DNA of 64,000 nucleotides from an uncultured Altererythrobacter sp. Lineage in GTDB: Bacteria; Pseudomonadota; Alphaproteobacteria; Sphingomonadales; Sphingomonadaceae. The stretch's first letter is position 1, and each line of letters opens with the position of its first letter. Below are positions 43,001 through 50,549 of the stretch, piece after piece. The translations under genes were made by a program, and so were the position numbers. The notes beneath the pieces were generated by a model, which worked only from the letters and a program-made list of their open reading frames with translations, did not search any database and had not been told where the DNA came from. The stretch covers positions 558,001 through 622,000 of the forward strand of contig CANLLZ010000001.1 of assembly GCA_947492235.1 (NCBI GenBank), given 5' to 3'.

Positions 43001-45151
43001 AGGCCGATCGTATGTTTCGAGCGTGCTGCCATCGGCGTTCTGAATTTCCGCGCGCAGCCGGGTGGTCGGGCCTTCCAAAGGAATGCCGCGATAGATGCTG
43101 ACCGCAAAGGTTTTGTCGGCGCTGGTTTTGGTCCCGTCGAACGCCAGTCCGGAAACGAGCTCGCCGTCGGCGTGCAGGGCTACCCGCTGGCCTGCACGGT
43201 GGCGCACGACTACGCGGATGGAAGGCGAGCGCGGATTGTGGTCCACCTCGGGGAAGATAAAGCCGTCCGGCCCGTCGCCCAGTGCAAGGAAATCGGTCGA
43301 AGCGCCCGATGCCGCGATATTGTCACGCTCTTCGCGTTCCCGCGCTGCATTCTGGGCGATATCTGCGCTGGCCGGGAGAACGGCATGGAAGTCTGCACGC
43401 ACCAGCGATCCGCCCTGGCCGCTGACGAAGCGGGAGATGGGGCTGCCGGCGCTGCGGGTGGAGCGCGTGCAATCCACGAACTCGCCGCCTTCGGGCAGAG
43501 TATAGCGGATGGCCTGCACCACATGGTTGCCCGGCACGACGCCTTCGAAGTGATAGCGGCCGTCATAGTCGGTGATGGCAAAGCTGCCGTCTTCCATCAT
43601 GACGCGCACGCCGGGAATGCCGCGGACTTCGCCGTCGGGGCGGCATCCGCCATCCACGATGCGGCCAATGATCGTCATCCGCGCGGTCAATCCGTCGCGT
43701 TCGATGCGAATTCCGGCCTGTGCGGTGGCGGTGTTGCCGTCGGGTGCAGTGATCGAGGCCAGGTTCTCCGCGTCACCAATGGGCGCATCGTCGCGCACCG
43801 TCATGGCGTAGGTGACCCGGCGGGTCATGCCGCCATTGATGGCGTCGAGTGCGAGGGAGAAGCCGTTGCCGTCGGCGTCCGGCGTCAGTCCTTCGGCGAC
43901 CGGCTGCCCGTCGACACGGATGGAGTCTGTCTGCAAGCGCAAGCCGGGGGCAGCGCGGTCGGTCAGCGTCACGCCGCGCGAAGCCCGCGACGGGTTCGTG
44001 TTGCGCAGCGTGACGGTGTAGAACACGGCGTCGCCCGGCTGAACGATTTCGCGCGAGGCGCGCTTGTCGATCGACACATCACCGCCCGGTGCATCCAGAG
44101 GGTAGTCGATCTGGACAGGGATTACCGAGTCGACAGCAAATGTGGCGCCATAGGAGGCGTCCGAAATCTGGAATGCGCCGCCGGAAGGTGCGGTCAGCTG
44201 CGCCAGTTCTGCCGGGGTTGCAACGGACGGGCCGGTATAGGGCGCGGGCGGCGTGACCTGCAGGCGATAGTTGCCGAATGCGACAAGCGGGAAACGATAT
44301 TCGCCGGGCGCAAAGGCATATACATCGCCATTGGCGTCAGTAGCATTGGAGCCGCTGATCACGGTATTGGGGTAGGGCGTCACGCCGTCGAAGGAGAATA
44401 CTTCGGCTGGCTGTCCGGTAGCGACATCGATCAGAGTCACGGTCGCGCCATCGACAGGCTTTCCGTCGAGGCTGTCGAACACGACACCGAACGGATCGGC
44501 CAGCGCGTCCATCGCACCGGTCAGGAACGGAGTTTCGTTGCCGCGGATGAAGGCTGCGATGCCGATTTCTTCGCCGTCGCGCAGGCTAAGGCGGCAATCG
44601 CCGGTCACCGGGGCGGGGTTCAGCGGCAGGGTGCCAATGGATGCGAAGAAGATTCCGCTGTCGATGCTGTCTTCAACGGCAGTCAGCGTCTCGACGTCGC
44701 CGCTGGGCGTAGTCAGTTCGAGGCGCAGTTCATCGCGCGCGGCGGGGTCGAAATTGGCCGATTGCGCGTTGATCCGCAACACGAGGTTCTGGCCAACCCG
44801 CACAGTGCGCGTGGGGAGGATGTCGGTCTGGTGTGCGCCTTCCGGCGCGCCAGCGATCGTCAGACGCGACGGTGCCGTCGCGCTGGAGCAATAGGATGCG
44901 TTCAGCTCTGCGCTTTGCGGAGCAGAAGGGAAGGGGACGAAAGTGGTCAGTTCCACTTCGGGCTGGGTCACATCGAATGTGACCGTGTTGGAGCCGACCG
45001 TCTGGTCGCGGCCGCCATCGTTCCACGAAGCGGTGGCCGTGTTGGTCACCTGCCGCTCGGATGCGAAGGACGCTTCAGGCGTCAGCACCAGCGCAGTGAA
45101 AGCTGCGAGGAGTGCCGATCCGGCGTGGAAGAGGGATGGGTGCGACCGCAT
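40091..45151 (-). CDS. Giant surface protein: DUF11 and SdrB-like modules with C-terminal outer-membrane barrel
   Basis: The 1686-residue protein starts with a signal peptide (cut near FASERQ, residue 31). A DUF11 domain lies near 354-480 (GDAVFYTVTLRNTNP), a carboxypeptidase-regulatory/Cna-B-like module near 495-545 (TDYDGRYHFEGVVPGNHVV), and a conserved section at 915-1065 (VFGDNSQRFFDAASRDKIYV, YGDFETGF, FIDYDVDLLSGTI). From about 1085 alternating aromatic strands suggest a large outer-membrane beta-barrel, ending in VRIKLDDDSFNLLGLGR, without the usual terminal Phe. ATG 45151 is chosen because it opens on a signal peptide; the longer frame is not. The position inside an all-exported cluster suggests an anchor or export pore for the neighbours; this is inference. 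Confidence 0.75.
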   Translation of the reverse strand: MRSHPSLFHAGSALLAAFTALVLTPEASFASERQVTNTATASWNDGGRDQTVGSNTVTFDVTQPEVELTTFVPFPSAPQSAELNASYCSSATAPSRLTIAGAPEGAHQTDILPTRTVRVGQNLVLRINAQSANFDPAARDELRLELTTPSGDVETLTAVEDSIDSGIFFASIGTLPLNPAPVTGDCRLSLRDGEEIGIAAFIRGNETPFLTGAMDALADPFGVVFDSLDGKPVDGATVTLIDVATGQPAEVFSFDGVTPYPNTVISGSNATDANGDVYAFAPGEYRFPLVAFGNYRLQVTPPAPYTGPSVATPAELAQLTAPSGGAFQISDASYGATFAVDSVIPVQIDYPLDAPGGDVSIDKRASREIVQPGDAVFYTVTLRNTNPSRASRGVTLTDRAAPGLRLQTDSIRVDGQPVAEGLTPDADGNGFSLALDAINGGMTRRVTYAMTVRDDAPIGDAENLASITAPDGNTATAQAGIRIERDGLTARMTIIGRIVDGGCRPDGEVRGIPGVRVMMEDGSFAITDYDGRYHFEGVVPGNHVVQAIRYTLPEGGEFVDCTRSTRSAGSPISRFVSGQGGSLVRADFHAVLPASADIAQNAAREREERDNIAASGASTDFLALGDGPDGFIFPEVDHNPRSPSIRVVVRHRAGQRVALHADGELVSGLAFDGTKTSADKTFAVSIYRGIPLEGPTTRLRAEIQNADGSTLETYDRPVYYSTTPLRAQIVPEQSRLIADGASAPVLAVRMTDRNGRPVHAGIAGSLTIDSPYQTRSAIEAAQSRELSGFGNASASWLVEGDDGIAYIELAPTLVSGALRANFTFTDGETTREERLEAWVEPGDQPWTLIGLAEGSIGARNVAENMEREGDFDSHLGDNARVAFYAKGRVLGKYLATIAYDSAKQESDQRLLGTIDPAAYYTVFGDNSQRFFDAASRDKIYVRVESSTFYALYGDFETGFDETDLARYQRIATGVKAEGRFGQVEAQGFAAKIGSRQRRDEIQGQGISGPYRLSARRIVPNSETVTIEVRDRLRSDVIVSSQTLTRFIDYDVDLLSGTITFAQPVLSRDPALNPQFIVVNYDVDALGQKEWNAGGRVTWSTEDDSVRVGFTGLTEKGDEQRTNLGAVDARVRIGEQTEVRAEAAMSRQNGATSNAYLAEVEHASGPFDLLAYVRHTDADYGVGQQNVADRGRRRVGVDGRARLTEEFSVVASAWHDESLIDTAKRDAVEVRAVWQTAETDAYAGVAHVADTLADGRKTNSTILQAGGTQRLLDNTLEVTGATSVPLGGTGSIALPTRHTLGVRYTVSRDVKVIGSYEIARGDAIDANTVKVGAEITPWEGGRVVSSIGQDTIGRGPQEADANRTFAAFALGHSFRVGERLLIDATLDGNKTLSGGIALADTVNPAQPEPSGGQFDGNGLLGEDFTAFTLGAAWSAGDWNARARGEYRDGELADRTGADLAIIRRLGAGSVVGGGATWTRAENETGGTTQIVDAALSVAHRPASSAFSFLSKVEYRSDEVTGAVDGFVGAAGQTALLTSGDAKLRRLIGSVSTNWSPIDRDEEDGQSARTEVGVFAGLRHNFDRVEGFDLGTTTLLGGLDLRIGLTDRIEIGGKASVRHDLSSGTTAFSVGPEIGFVPTDNVLLSVGYNIVGFRDPDFQNARSTDKGLFASVRIKLDDDSFNLLGLGR

Positions 45152-45191
45152 GGGGTGTGCTCTGGCTTCAGATTTTTCCTGTAAGCCGGAG

Positions 45192-45219
45192 GGAGGACGC
45201 CCGATGTCAGGCGCCCTCC
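45192..45219 (-). other. Stem-loop between surface-cluster genes 3 and 4
   Basis: In the minus-strand transcript GGAGGGCGC (45219-45211) pairs with GCGTCCTCC (45200-45192) with one G-U wobble; in the plus orientation the same position would be an A-C mismatch. There is no T-run, so it is more likely an RNA processing or partial attenuation element than a terminator. It lies in the 82-bp gap before the giant barrel gene. Confidence 0.5.
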
Positions 45220-45233
45220 AACCGTTTTCCTGC

Positions 45234-46322
45234 TTAGTTGATGGTAGCGCGGAAGATGAGAGACTGCTGTTCGCCGCCAGCGAGCGAGCCGATGGTGCCG
45301 GACACCACGCCGCCGCTGAAGCTGCCGGCGGTACCGCCCGGAGTGTCGCAATCAGCGCCGCCGACGCGGACACCGAATGCGGGGACATAAGTCACCTCGG
45401 CGGGCAGCGTATCGGAGATGGTCACATTGGTGGCCGTCGCGCTTCCGGCAACGTTGGCTACCAGAATGCAATATTCCATCGTTGCGCCCGGCAGATAGGT
45501 GCCGCTGTTATCGCCGCCAAAGGCACCGACAACCACTGCACTGGACTTGGTCGCGGTGAGGCCTGCTGCCAGCACGACATAATCGTCCGTATCGAAGGCA
45601 GCGCCGTCATTGGCGATCTGGCCGTCGGCATCGGTGTCGGCAAACACGGTGTCCACGGTGAGCGGATCGGCCGAGTTGGCGGTCGCCACAGTGAACGAGC
45701 CACCCAGCGCGGTCGTGCCGTCATCAACGCGGGCAATCGCGCTCAGCGTGATGGCTGCGCGGTCATCGGTGCTCAGACCACCCTCGATGTTGGAAACAAC
45801 GTGGATGATGGCCGAGTCGCCGGAAGGCAGCGCATCGATATGCGTGATAACCGTATCGCTGGCGTCGAACACGCCCGGCGTACCGGCAGACGGGTTGTCG
45901 AGGTAATAGGTGAAGCCGCCCGTTGCGTCGAAATTGTCGCTCGCGGTGCCGTCCAGTTCGGATGCCGTGCCGGTTGCGACGTTTGTGGCGTCAAGCTGGA
46001 AATCCACCGCGTCGTTCGACTCGTTCGTGACGACATAGGTGACAGCCGCGCCGGTTTCGCCCGGCGTAACCTGGGTGCCGGTGTTGTCGGTACGAGCCAC
46101 GGTCAGGTTGATCTTGCGGTCAACTGCGACCTCGTCCTGTGCTTCCACAGGGTCCTGAGCCACGGCGTCAGGGCCGCTGCCGATGTTGTAGTTCACGGTT
46201 ACTTCGTTGAGGATCGTCTCGCCGACCTGGGTGCCGACAGGGGCAGCCATGGCCGGGGTGGCGAGAGCCAGGGTGCCGAGTACGACACCCAGAGCGCTGC
46301 CATGGGCAAAAGTTCTGGTCAT
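45234..46322 (-). CDS. Exported DUF11-like protein (third gene of surface cluster)
   Basis: The 362-residue protein has a signal peptide (cut near AMAAP, residue 27) and a beta-rich body. Its N-terminal start (VGETILNEVTVNYNIGSG) looks like that of the 328-residue protein at 46925. The C-terminal DUF11-like module (about 255-362) contains ATMEYCILVANVAGSATAT and ends QSLIFRATIN. No anchor or sorting signal is visible. It is likely secreted or bound at the surface with its neighbours. The 123-bp gap to the second gene contains another stem-loop. Confidence 0.7.
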   Translation of the reverse strand: MTRTFAHGSALGVVLGTLALATPAMAAPVGTQVGETILNEVTVNYNIGSGPDAVAQDPVEAQDEVAVDRKINLTVARTDNTGTQVTPGETGAAVTYVVTNESNDAVDFQLDATNVATGTASELDGTASDNFDATGGFTYYLDNPSAGTPGVFDASDTVITHIDALPSGDSAIIHVVSNIEGGLSTDDRAAITLSAIARVDDGTTALGGSFTVATANSADPLTVDTVFADTDADGQIANDGAAFDTDDYVVLAAGLTATKSSAVVVGAFGGDNSGTYLPGATMEYCILVANVAGSATATNVTISDTLPAEVTYVPAFGVRVGGADCDTPGGTAGSFSGGVVSGTIGSLAGGEQQSLIFRATIN

Positions 46323-46408
46323 TGGTGGTCTCCGTTATGCGTTCGGACGGTCCGCGTTCCCGAAGGACAACGGCCGGTTTTGGTTGACGCCTGAAGGGCG
46401 GCTTTCGC

Positions 46409-46430
46409 GGGGGCGCTGGTCTTCGCCCCC
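46409..46430 (-). other. Stem-loop between surface-cluster genes 2 and 3
   Basis: GGGGGCG (46409-46415) and CGCCCCC (46424-46430) form a perfect 7-bp stem with an 8-nt loop in the 123-bp gap after the 151-residue gene. There is no T-run on either strand. It may protect or process the mRNA so that upstream genes are expressed more strongly. Confidence 0.5.
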
Positions 46431-46445
46431 GGGAAACTTTGAAAT

Positions 46446-46901
46446 TTATTTGACGGTCGCGCGGTAGCTGACGACGCCTTCGGCCTTGGGGGCCATCTGG
46501 GCGACGACCCAGCGCAGATGCGTGACATCCTCTGCCGTTGCCGGACGCGAGGACTGGTCTTCAGCAGTGACCGTCAGGCTCGCGAGCGGGCCCCACACGG
46601 TTCCGCCATCCACCGACACTTCCAGCGAAGCAGCTGAAGCCGGCGTCAACGTAACGTGCTGGGGGACGGGGCTGACGACCGTGAAGTCGCTGATCGTGGC
46701 GCCCGTGCGGTTGCTGTAGTTGGTCTGAAACTCCAGCACGTCGCCCGGCACGACACTGGCCGGATCGACCAGTTTCTCGCCGGCATCGCTTTGGCTCACC
46801 AGCTGGATGGCGCTGGTCAGTTCGATCGGCTTGTCCTGCGCGGCGGCCGGAACGGCCATCGACGAGATTGCAAGAGCAGCGATGATACTTCTGATATTCA
46901 T
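46446..46901 (-). CDS. Small exported DUF11-like protein (second gene of surface cluster)
   Basis: The 151-residue protein has a signal peptide (cut near AAAQD, residue 21) and a single Ig-like/DUF11-type module: DVLEFQTNYSNRTGATISDF, then VPQHVTLTPASAASLEV and the end VVSYRATVK. It is the simplest member of the cluster and could be a subunit. GAGGAAA upstream fixes the ATG at 46901. It lies 23 bp after the first gene. Confidence 0.72.
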   Translation of the reverse strand: MNIRSIIAALAISSMAVPAAAQDKPIELTSAIQLVSQSDAGEKLVDPASVVPGDVLEFQTNYSNRTGATISDFTVVSPVPQHVTLTPASAASLEVSVDGGTVWGPLASLTVTAEDQSSRPATAEDVTHLRWVVAQMAPKAEGVVSYRATVK

Positions 46902-46924
46902 GGGGTTTTTCCTCGTCCGAAAGA

Positions 46925-47911
46925 TCATTCGTCGATCTTGACTTTGAAGGTGATGATGGTGCTGGTGCCACCGGCCACCGTGCCGAGGTCGACATTGACC
47001 TGTGTGCCGTCTGCGGTGACTGCGTCCCCGTCTGCGGCATCGGTCAGGCGTACGCCGCCGACCCGCGTGGTGCTGGGGATGTAGGTGGTGTTGACCGGGA
47101 TCGGATCGTTCACGACCAACCCGTCGACCGAGCCGGAGCCCGATACGCGTGCGATCAGACGGTAGGTGACGATCGAGCCGGGAATGGTCTGGCTGCCGCC
47201 GAAAGGATCGAGCACGGTTGCGCTCTTGGTCAGCGTTACAGCGCTGACCTGGGCAATGAGCGTGCCGATATCGTCGTCAATCGCTGTGGTCAGACCGACG
47301 ACCGCGTCGACCCCGTCGACACCCTGGCCGGCAAACACCGTACCCGGCGTGCCGCTGCCGGTCACAGCTGTGGCTGTCAGGCGGACATCGGCAGTGTCGC
47401 CATTGCCCGGCGCCGCGCCATCAAACTCTGTAATTACAAACATGCGCAGCGAGCCGTCGGCTGCGATTTCCGGCGTGCTGCCGCCAGCCGGGATCACGAT
47501 GTCTACGCCTTCGTCGTAAACGCCATTGCCGTTGCTGTCATAAGCGAACTTCACGATTGCGGGGTCGAAGTCGTCTCCGGTCAGAGCGGGATCGACATCG
47601 ATGTTGTATGCTTCGGGGCCGTTGCCCGTATTGTTGACCTGAAATGTGAGAACCGCGCCTGCAGCTGTAAGTACGACTTCGCCGGCGTCCAGCGACTGGA
47701 CGGCGACATCAAGGATCTCGTCGACCTTGACTGTTACCTTGTTCGAAGGGACCGTTTCGGTCGCTCCACCAATCGTATAGGTCGCCTCGGCGGTGTTATC
47801 GATCGGTGTACCTGCAGGGACGCCCTCGGCCATTGCGGCGGAGGGCAGGGCGATGGCGGTAAGGCCGGCAGAGGCTGCCAACAATACGCTTCTGGTGTGG
47901 CTACGTGTCAT
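46925..47911 (-). CDS. Exported DUF11-like protein (first gene of surface cluster)
   Basis: The 328-residue protein has a signal peptide (cut near AMAEG, residue 29), an N-terminal part typical of DUF11-associated proteins (TPIDNTAEATYTIGGATET), a middle with acidic, calcium-binding-like DSNGNGVYDEG, and a C-terminal DUF11-like module (about 225-328) ending TIITFKVKIDE. It opens the five-gene cluster; its promoter would be in 47912-48298. Function is unknown, with surface location inferred. Confidence 0.72.
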   Translation of the reverse strand: MTRSHTRSVLLAASAGLTAIALPSAAMAEGVPAGTPIDNTAEATYTIGGATETVPSNKVTVKVDEILDVAVQSLDAGEVVLTAAGAVLTFQVNNTGNGPEAYNIDVDPALTGDDFDPAIVKFAYDSNGNGVYDEGVDIVIPAGGSTPEIAADGSLRMFVITEFDGAAPGNGDTADVRLTATAVTGSGTPGTVFAGQGVDGVDAVVGLTTAIDDDIGTLIAQVSAVTLTKSATVLDPFGGSQTIPGSIVTYRLIARVSGSGSVDGLVVNDPIPVNTTYIPSTTRVGGVRLTDAADGDAVTADGTQVNVDLGTVAGGTSTIITFKVKIDE

Positions 47912-48298
47912 AACGCAGCTCTGATGGGCCTAATTCGTTAACATCCGTTTCAACATGGCCTTCAAAGGCTCGTTATCTTGTGTTCACAAAGGCTGAAATG
48001 GCGTGGTGACGTCGTTCTCGATTAGTTCGAGAAAGGCCATATAAAGCTCTATAATGACGACATTTCTAGGATTCCATATCGACCGTCTTGCGGCGGCTCC
48101 GAGCAGATGTTTTGCCGCCATGGTGCCAAATGTATAACGTTGTAAACAGCGCGGTCAGGGGGATTGCGTACGTTTCGACCCAGTATTTTCTCGTCCGTCA
48201 ACGAAATGTCAGGATATGCAGAATCGTGCCTGGCGCGCGCTCTCGGCCCCGCAAAAGCGTGCGTTTCCATGGCAACTAGCGATGTGAGGAAAGTCCAC
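47912..48298. promoter_or_regulatory. Upstream region of the surface cluster with a 19-bp palindrome
   Basis: This 387-base gap lies between tRNA-Pro(GGG) and the first cluster gene and has no coding frame I support. It is visibly A+T-richer than its surroundings. It holds the perfect inverted repeat TTCTCGA-TTAGT-TCGAGAA (48015-48033) and two CAAAGGCT repeats close to 47966 and 47989. The palindrome is a candidate operator for the cluster. I could not assign -35 and -10 boxes with confidence. Confidence 0.5.
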
Positions 48299-48375
48299 TG
48301 GTCGGGACGATAGGATTCGAACCTACGACCCCCACACCCCCAGTGTGGTGCGCTACCAGACTGCGCTACGTCCCG
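48299..48375 (-). tRNA. tRNA-Pro (anticodon GGG)
   Basis: The minus strand folds into a 77-nt cloverleaf with acceptor stem CGGGACG/CGTCCCG, anticodon stem CCACA/TGTGG and loop CTGGGGG, giving GGG for proline. The T-arm contains GGTTCGAATCC and the CCA end is encoded. It is the second proline tRNA of the window. Confidence 0.96.
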
Positions 48376-48596
48376 ATCAGTGGAAGGCGCGCCTATAGGG
48401 TTGTGCCATTCCGGTGGCAAGTATCCTTCGCGCTGCGTGAGCACGGCGGTGTTGGCTTGCCGGCACCCTTTCGCAATTCATTGCCCCGCCATGGCAATCT
48501 TGCTAGGCGCGCGGCGACAGGGTGCACAAGGCGATGTTTGTCGTCCGGACGCACCCCATATACGCGTCGTCACAACCGGTATCGGATACCAATTAC

Positions 48597-48920
48597 ATGC
48601 TCGATATTCTCGCCGCCGCGGCCAGCGCTGAAGCGCCGCCTGCATGGGTCCAATTTCTGCCGCTGATCGGCATGGGCCTGATCTTCTGGTTCCTGATCAT
48701 CCGCCCGCAAATGAAGCGGCAGAAGGAACATCAGGCCAAGGTTGCCGGGCTTAAGAAAGGCGATCAGGTCGTCACCGCAGGCGGGCTGGTCGGCAAGGTC
48801 GTGAAGGTGGACGATGATTATGCCGATATCGATCTCGGCGGCGGCACGCGCGTCAAAGCGGTGAAGGCAACGATTGGCGATGTGATCCCGCCAGCGGGCG
48901 CCAAGCCTGCGAACGATTGA
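48597..48920 (+). CDS. yajC: Sec translocase accessory subunit YajC
   Basis: The 107-residue protein has one hydrophobic helix (FLPLIGMGLIFWFLIIRPQ) and a basic plus beta-rich cytoplasmic tail (KVAGLKKGDQVVTAGGLVGKV). It associates with SecDF in the inner membrane. The ATG at 48597 gives the normal length. It is the first gene of yajC-secD-secF with a 17-bp gap to secD. Confidence 0.95.
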   Translation: MLDILAAAASAEAPPAWVQFLPLIGMGLIFWFLIIRPQMKRQKEHQAKVAGLKKGDQVVTAGGLVGKVVKVDDDYADIDLGGGTRVKAVKATIGDVIPPAGAKPAND

Positions 48921-48937
48921 TCGGGGCTTAGAACACA

Positions 48938-50536
48938 ATGCTCGAATTTCCGCGTTGGAAGAAGATCTGGCTGTGGGGCATCACCGCGCTGTGTTGCCTC
49001 GCGGCTATGCCTTCCGTGCTGTCGTCCACCGGTGTTACGTGGCCCGAGGCACTGCCGAACCCGACTGTCAATCTGGGTCTGGACCTCGCCGGCGGGAGCC
49101 ACATCCTGCTGGAAGCCGAGCCGGATCAGGTGGCGGCCCAGCGGCTGGAGAATATGGAGGAGGGCGTGCGCAGCGTGCTGCGCGATGCCGAGCCGCGCAT
49201 CCGTATCGGCGATGTCTCGACGGGTGAGGGGCAGCTGTCCTTCATGCTGGAGAACAGCAGCGATATCGACCGTGCCCGCGAGCTGCTGACCCCGCTGATG
49301 AATGGCGATGGGCTGGTGCAGGAATGGGAACTGACGGTCGTCGATTCCTCCCGCATGGTGCTGACACAAACCGCCGCAGGGCTGGAAACGGCCATAACGC
49401 AGGCGATGGACAGCGCCACCGAGGTGGTCCGCAAGCGTATCGACGAGCTGGGTACACGCGAGCCGACGATCATCCGGCAGGGCGATACCCGCATCGTGGT
49501 GCAGGTGCCGGGTCTGCAGGATCCCGATCAGCTAAAGGATTTGCTGGGCCAGACGGCCAAGCTGGAGTTTAAGCTTGTCGACCAGTCCGCACTGCCGAGC
49601 GATATCGAACAGGGCATTGCGCCTCCGGGTAGCCAGATTTTCCCCTTCGCCGAGGGCACTCCAGAGCAGGGCACGTCCATTGCTGTGCTGCGGCTTGGCG
49701 GGATTCAGGGCGACAATCTGATCAATGCGCAGGCAGGCATCGATTCCCAGAACCAGCAGAATGTCGTCAACATCACTTTCGACCAGCAGGGCGGGCAGCG
49801 TTTCGCCCAGCTGACGACGCAGAATGTGAACAAGCCATTCGCGATTATTCTGGATGGCGAAGTCTTGTCTGCGCCCAATATTCGAGAGCCAATTCTTGGG
49901 GGTAGCGCGCAAATCTCAGGTAGTTTCACGGCAGAAAGCGCCAATGCCCTGTCGATCTCGCTGCGCTCTGGCGCCTTGCCGGTCGATCTGGCGGTGGTCG
50001 AGGAGCGGACGGTCGGACCCGATCTGGGTGCGGACTCGATCCGGCGCGGGATGCTGGCCATGGCGCTGGGCTCGGCGTTGGTCATCGGCCTGATGATGCT
50101 GACCTATGGCCGTTTCGGGGTCTACGCGACCATAGCTTTGGTCTTTAACGTACTGATGATCCTCGGAATCATGGCTGTGCTGAACACCACGCTGACCTTG
50201 CCAGGGATCGCCGGGTTCGTGCTGACGATTGGCGCAGCGGTGGATGCCAACGTGCTGATCAACGAGCGTATCCGTGAGGAGCGCAGGCGCGGCAGGCGGG
50301 TCGTGGCGGCAGTCGAGAATGGCTACAAGGAAGCAAGCCGGGCGATTTATGATGCCAACATCACCAACTTCATTGCCGGTGTGTTGCTTTTCCTGTTCGG
50401 CTCCGGTCCGATCCGCGGCTTTGCCGTCGTTCTGATCATCGGCCTGTTCACCAGCGTCTTCACCGCGGTTGTGCTGACGCGGATGTGGGTGGCCGGATGG
50501 CTGCGGGCCAAGCGTCCGTCAGAGCTGTATATTTAA
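48938..50536 (+). CDS. secD: Protein translocase subunit SecD
   Basis: The 532-residue inner-membrane protein has one N-terminal helix, a large periplasmic domain starting with the conserved LGLDLAGGSHILLEA, and five C-terminal helices with GAAVDANVLINERIREE. With SecF it uses the proton gradient to pull proteins out of the Sec channel on the periplasmic side, which matters for the many exported proteins of this window. The length is normal. Confidence 0.96.
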   Translation: MLEFPRWKKIWLWGITALCCLAAMPSVLSSTGVTWPEALPNPTVNLGLDLAGGSHILLEAEPDQVAAQRLENMEEGVRSVLRDAEPRIRIGDVSTGEGQLSFMLENSSDIDRARELLTPLMNGDGLVQEWELTVVDSSRMVLTQTAAGLETAITQAMDSATEVVRKRIDELGTREPTIIRQGDTRIVVQVPGLQDPDQLKDLLGQTAKLEFKLVDQSALPSDIEQGIAPPGSQIFPFAEGTPEQGTSIAVLRLGGIQGDNLINAQAGIDSQNQQNVVNITFDQQGGQRFAQLTTQNVNKPFAIILDGEVLSAPNIREPILGGSAQISGSFTAESANALSISLRSGALPVDLAVVEERTVGPDLGADSIRRGMLAMALGSALVIGLMMLTYGRFGVYATIALVFNVLMILGIMAVLNTTLTLPGIAGFVLTIGAAVDANVLINERIREERRRGRRVVAAVENGYKEASRAIYDANITNFIAGVLLFLFGSGPIRGFAVVLIIGLFTSVFTAVVLTRMWVAGWLRAKRPSELYI

Positions 50537-50549
50537 GGGAACGCGCGCG

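Noticed and set aside
43172-45184. A 670-codon plus-strand frame inside the giant surface protein gene
   Set aside because: It overlaps a gene with signal peptide, DUF11 and barrel features. The product is Gly/Arg/Cys-rich without structure.
37539-48298. A gene transfer agent or prophage region
   Set aside because: Only one holin-like gene is phage-related. No terminase, portal, capsid, tail or integrase gene is present, and the DUF11 proteins are not phage structural proteins by any visible feature.
48049-48444. A 131-codon minus-strand frame covering the tRNA-Pro(GGG)
   Set aside because: Part of the product is a translation of the tRNA gene itself, a common artefact; the rest has no support.
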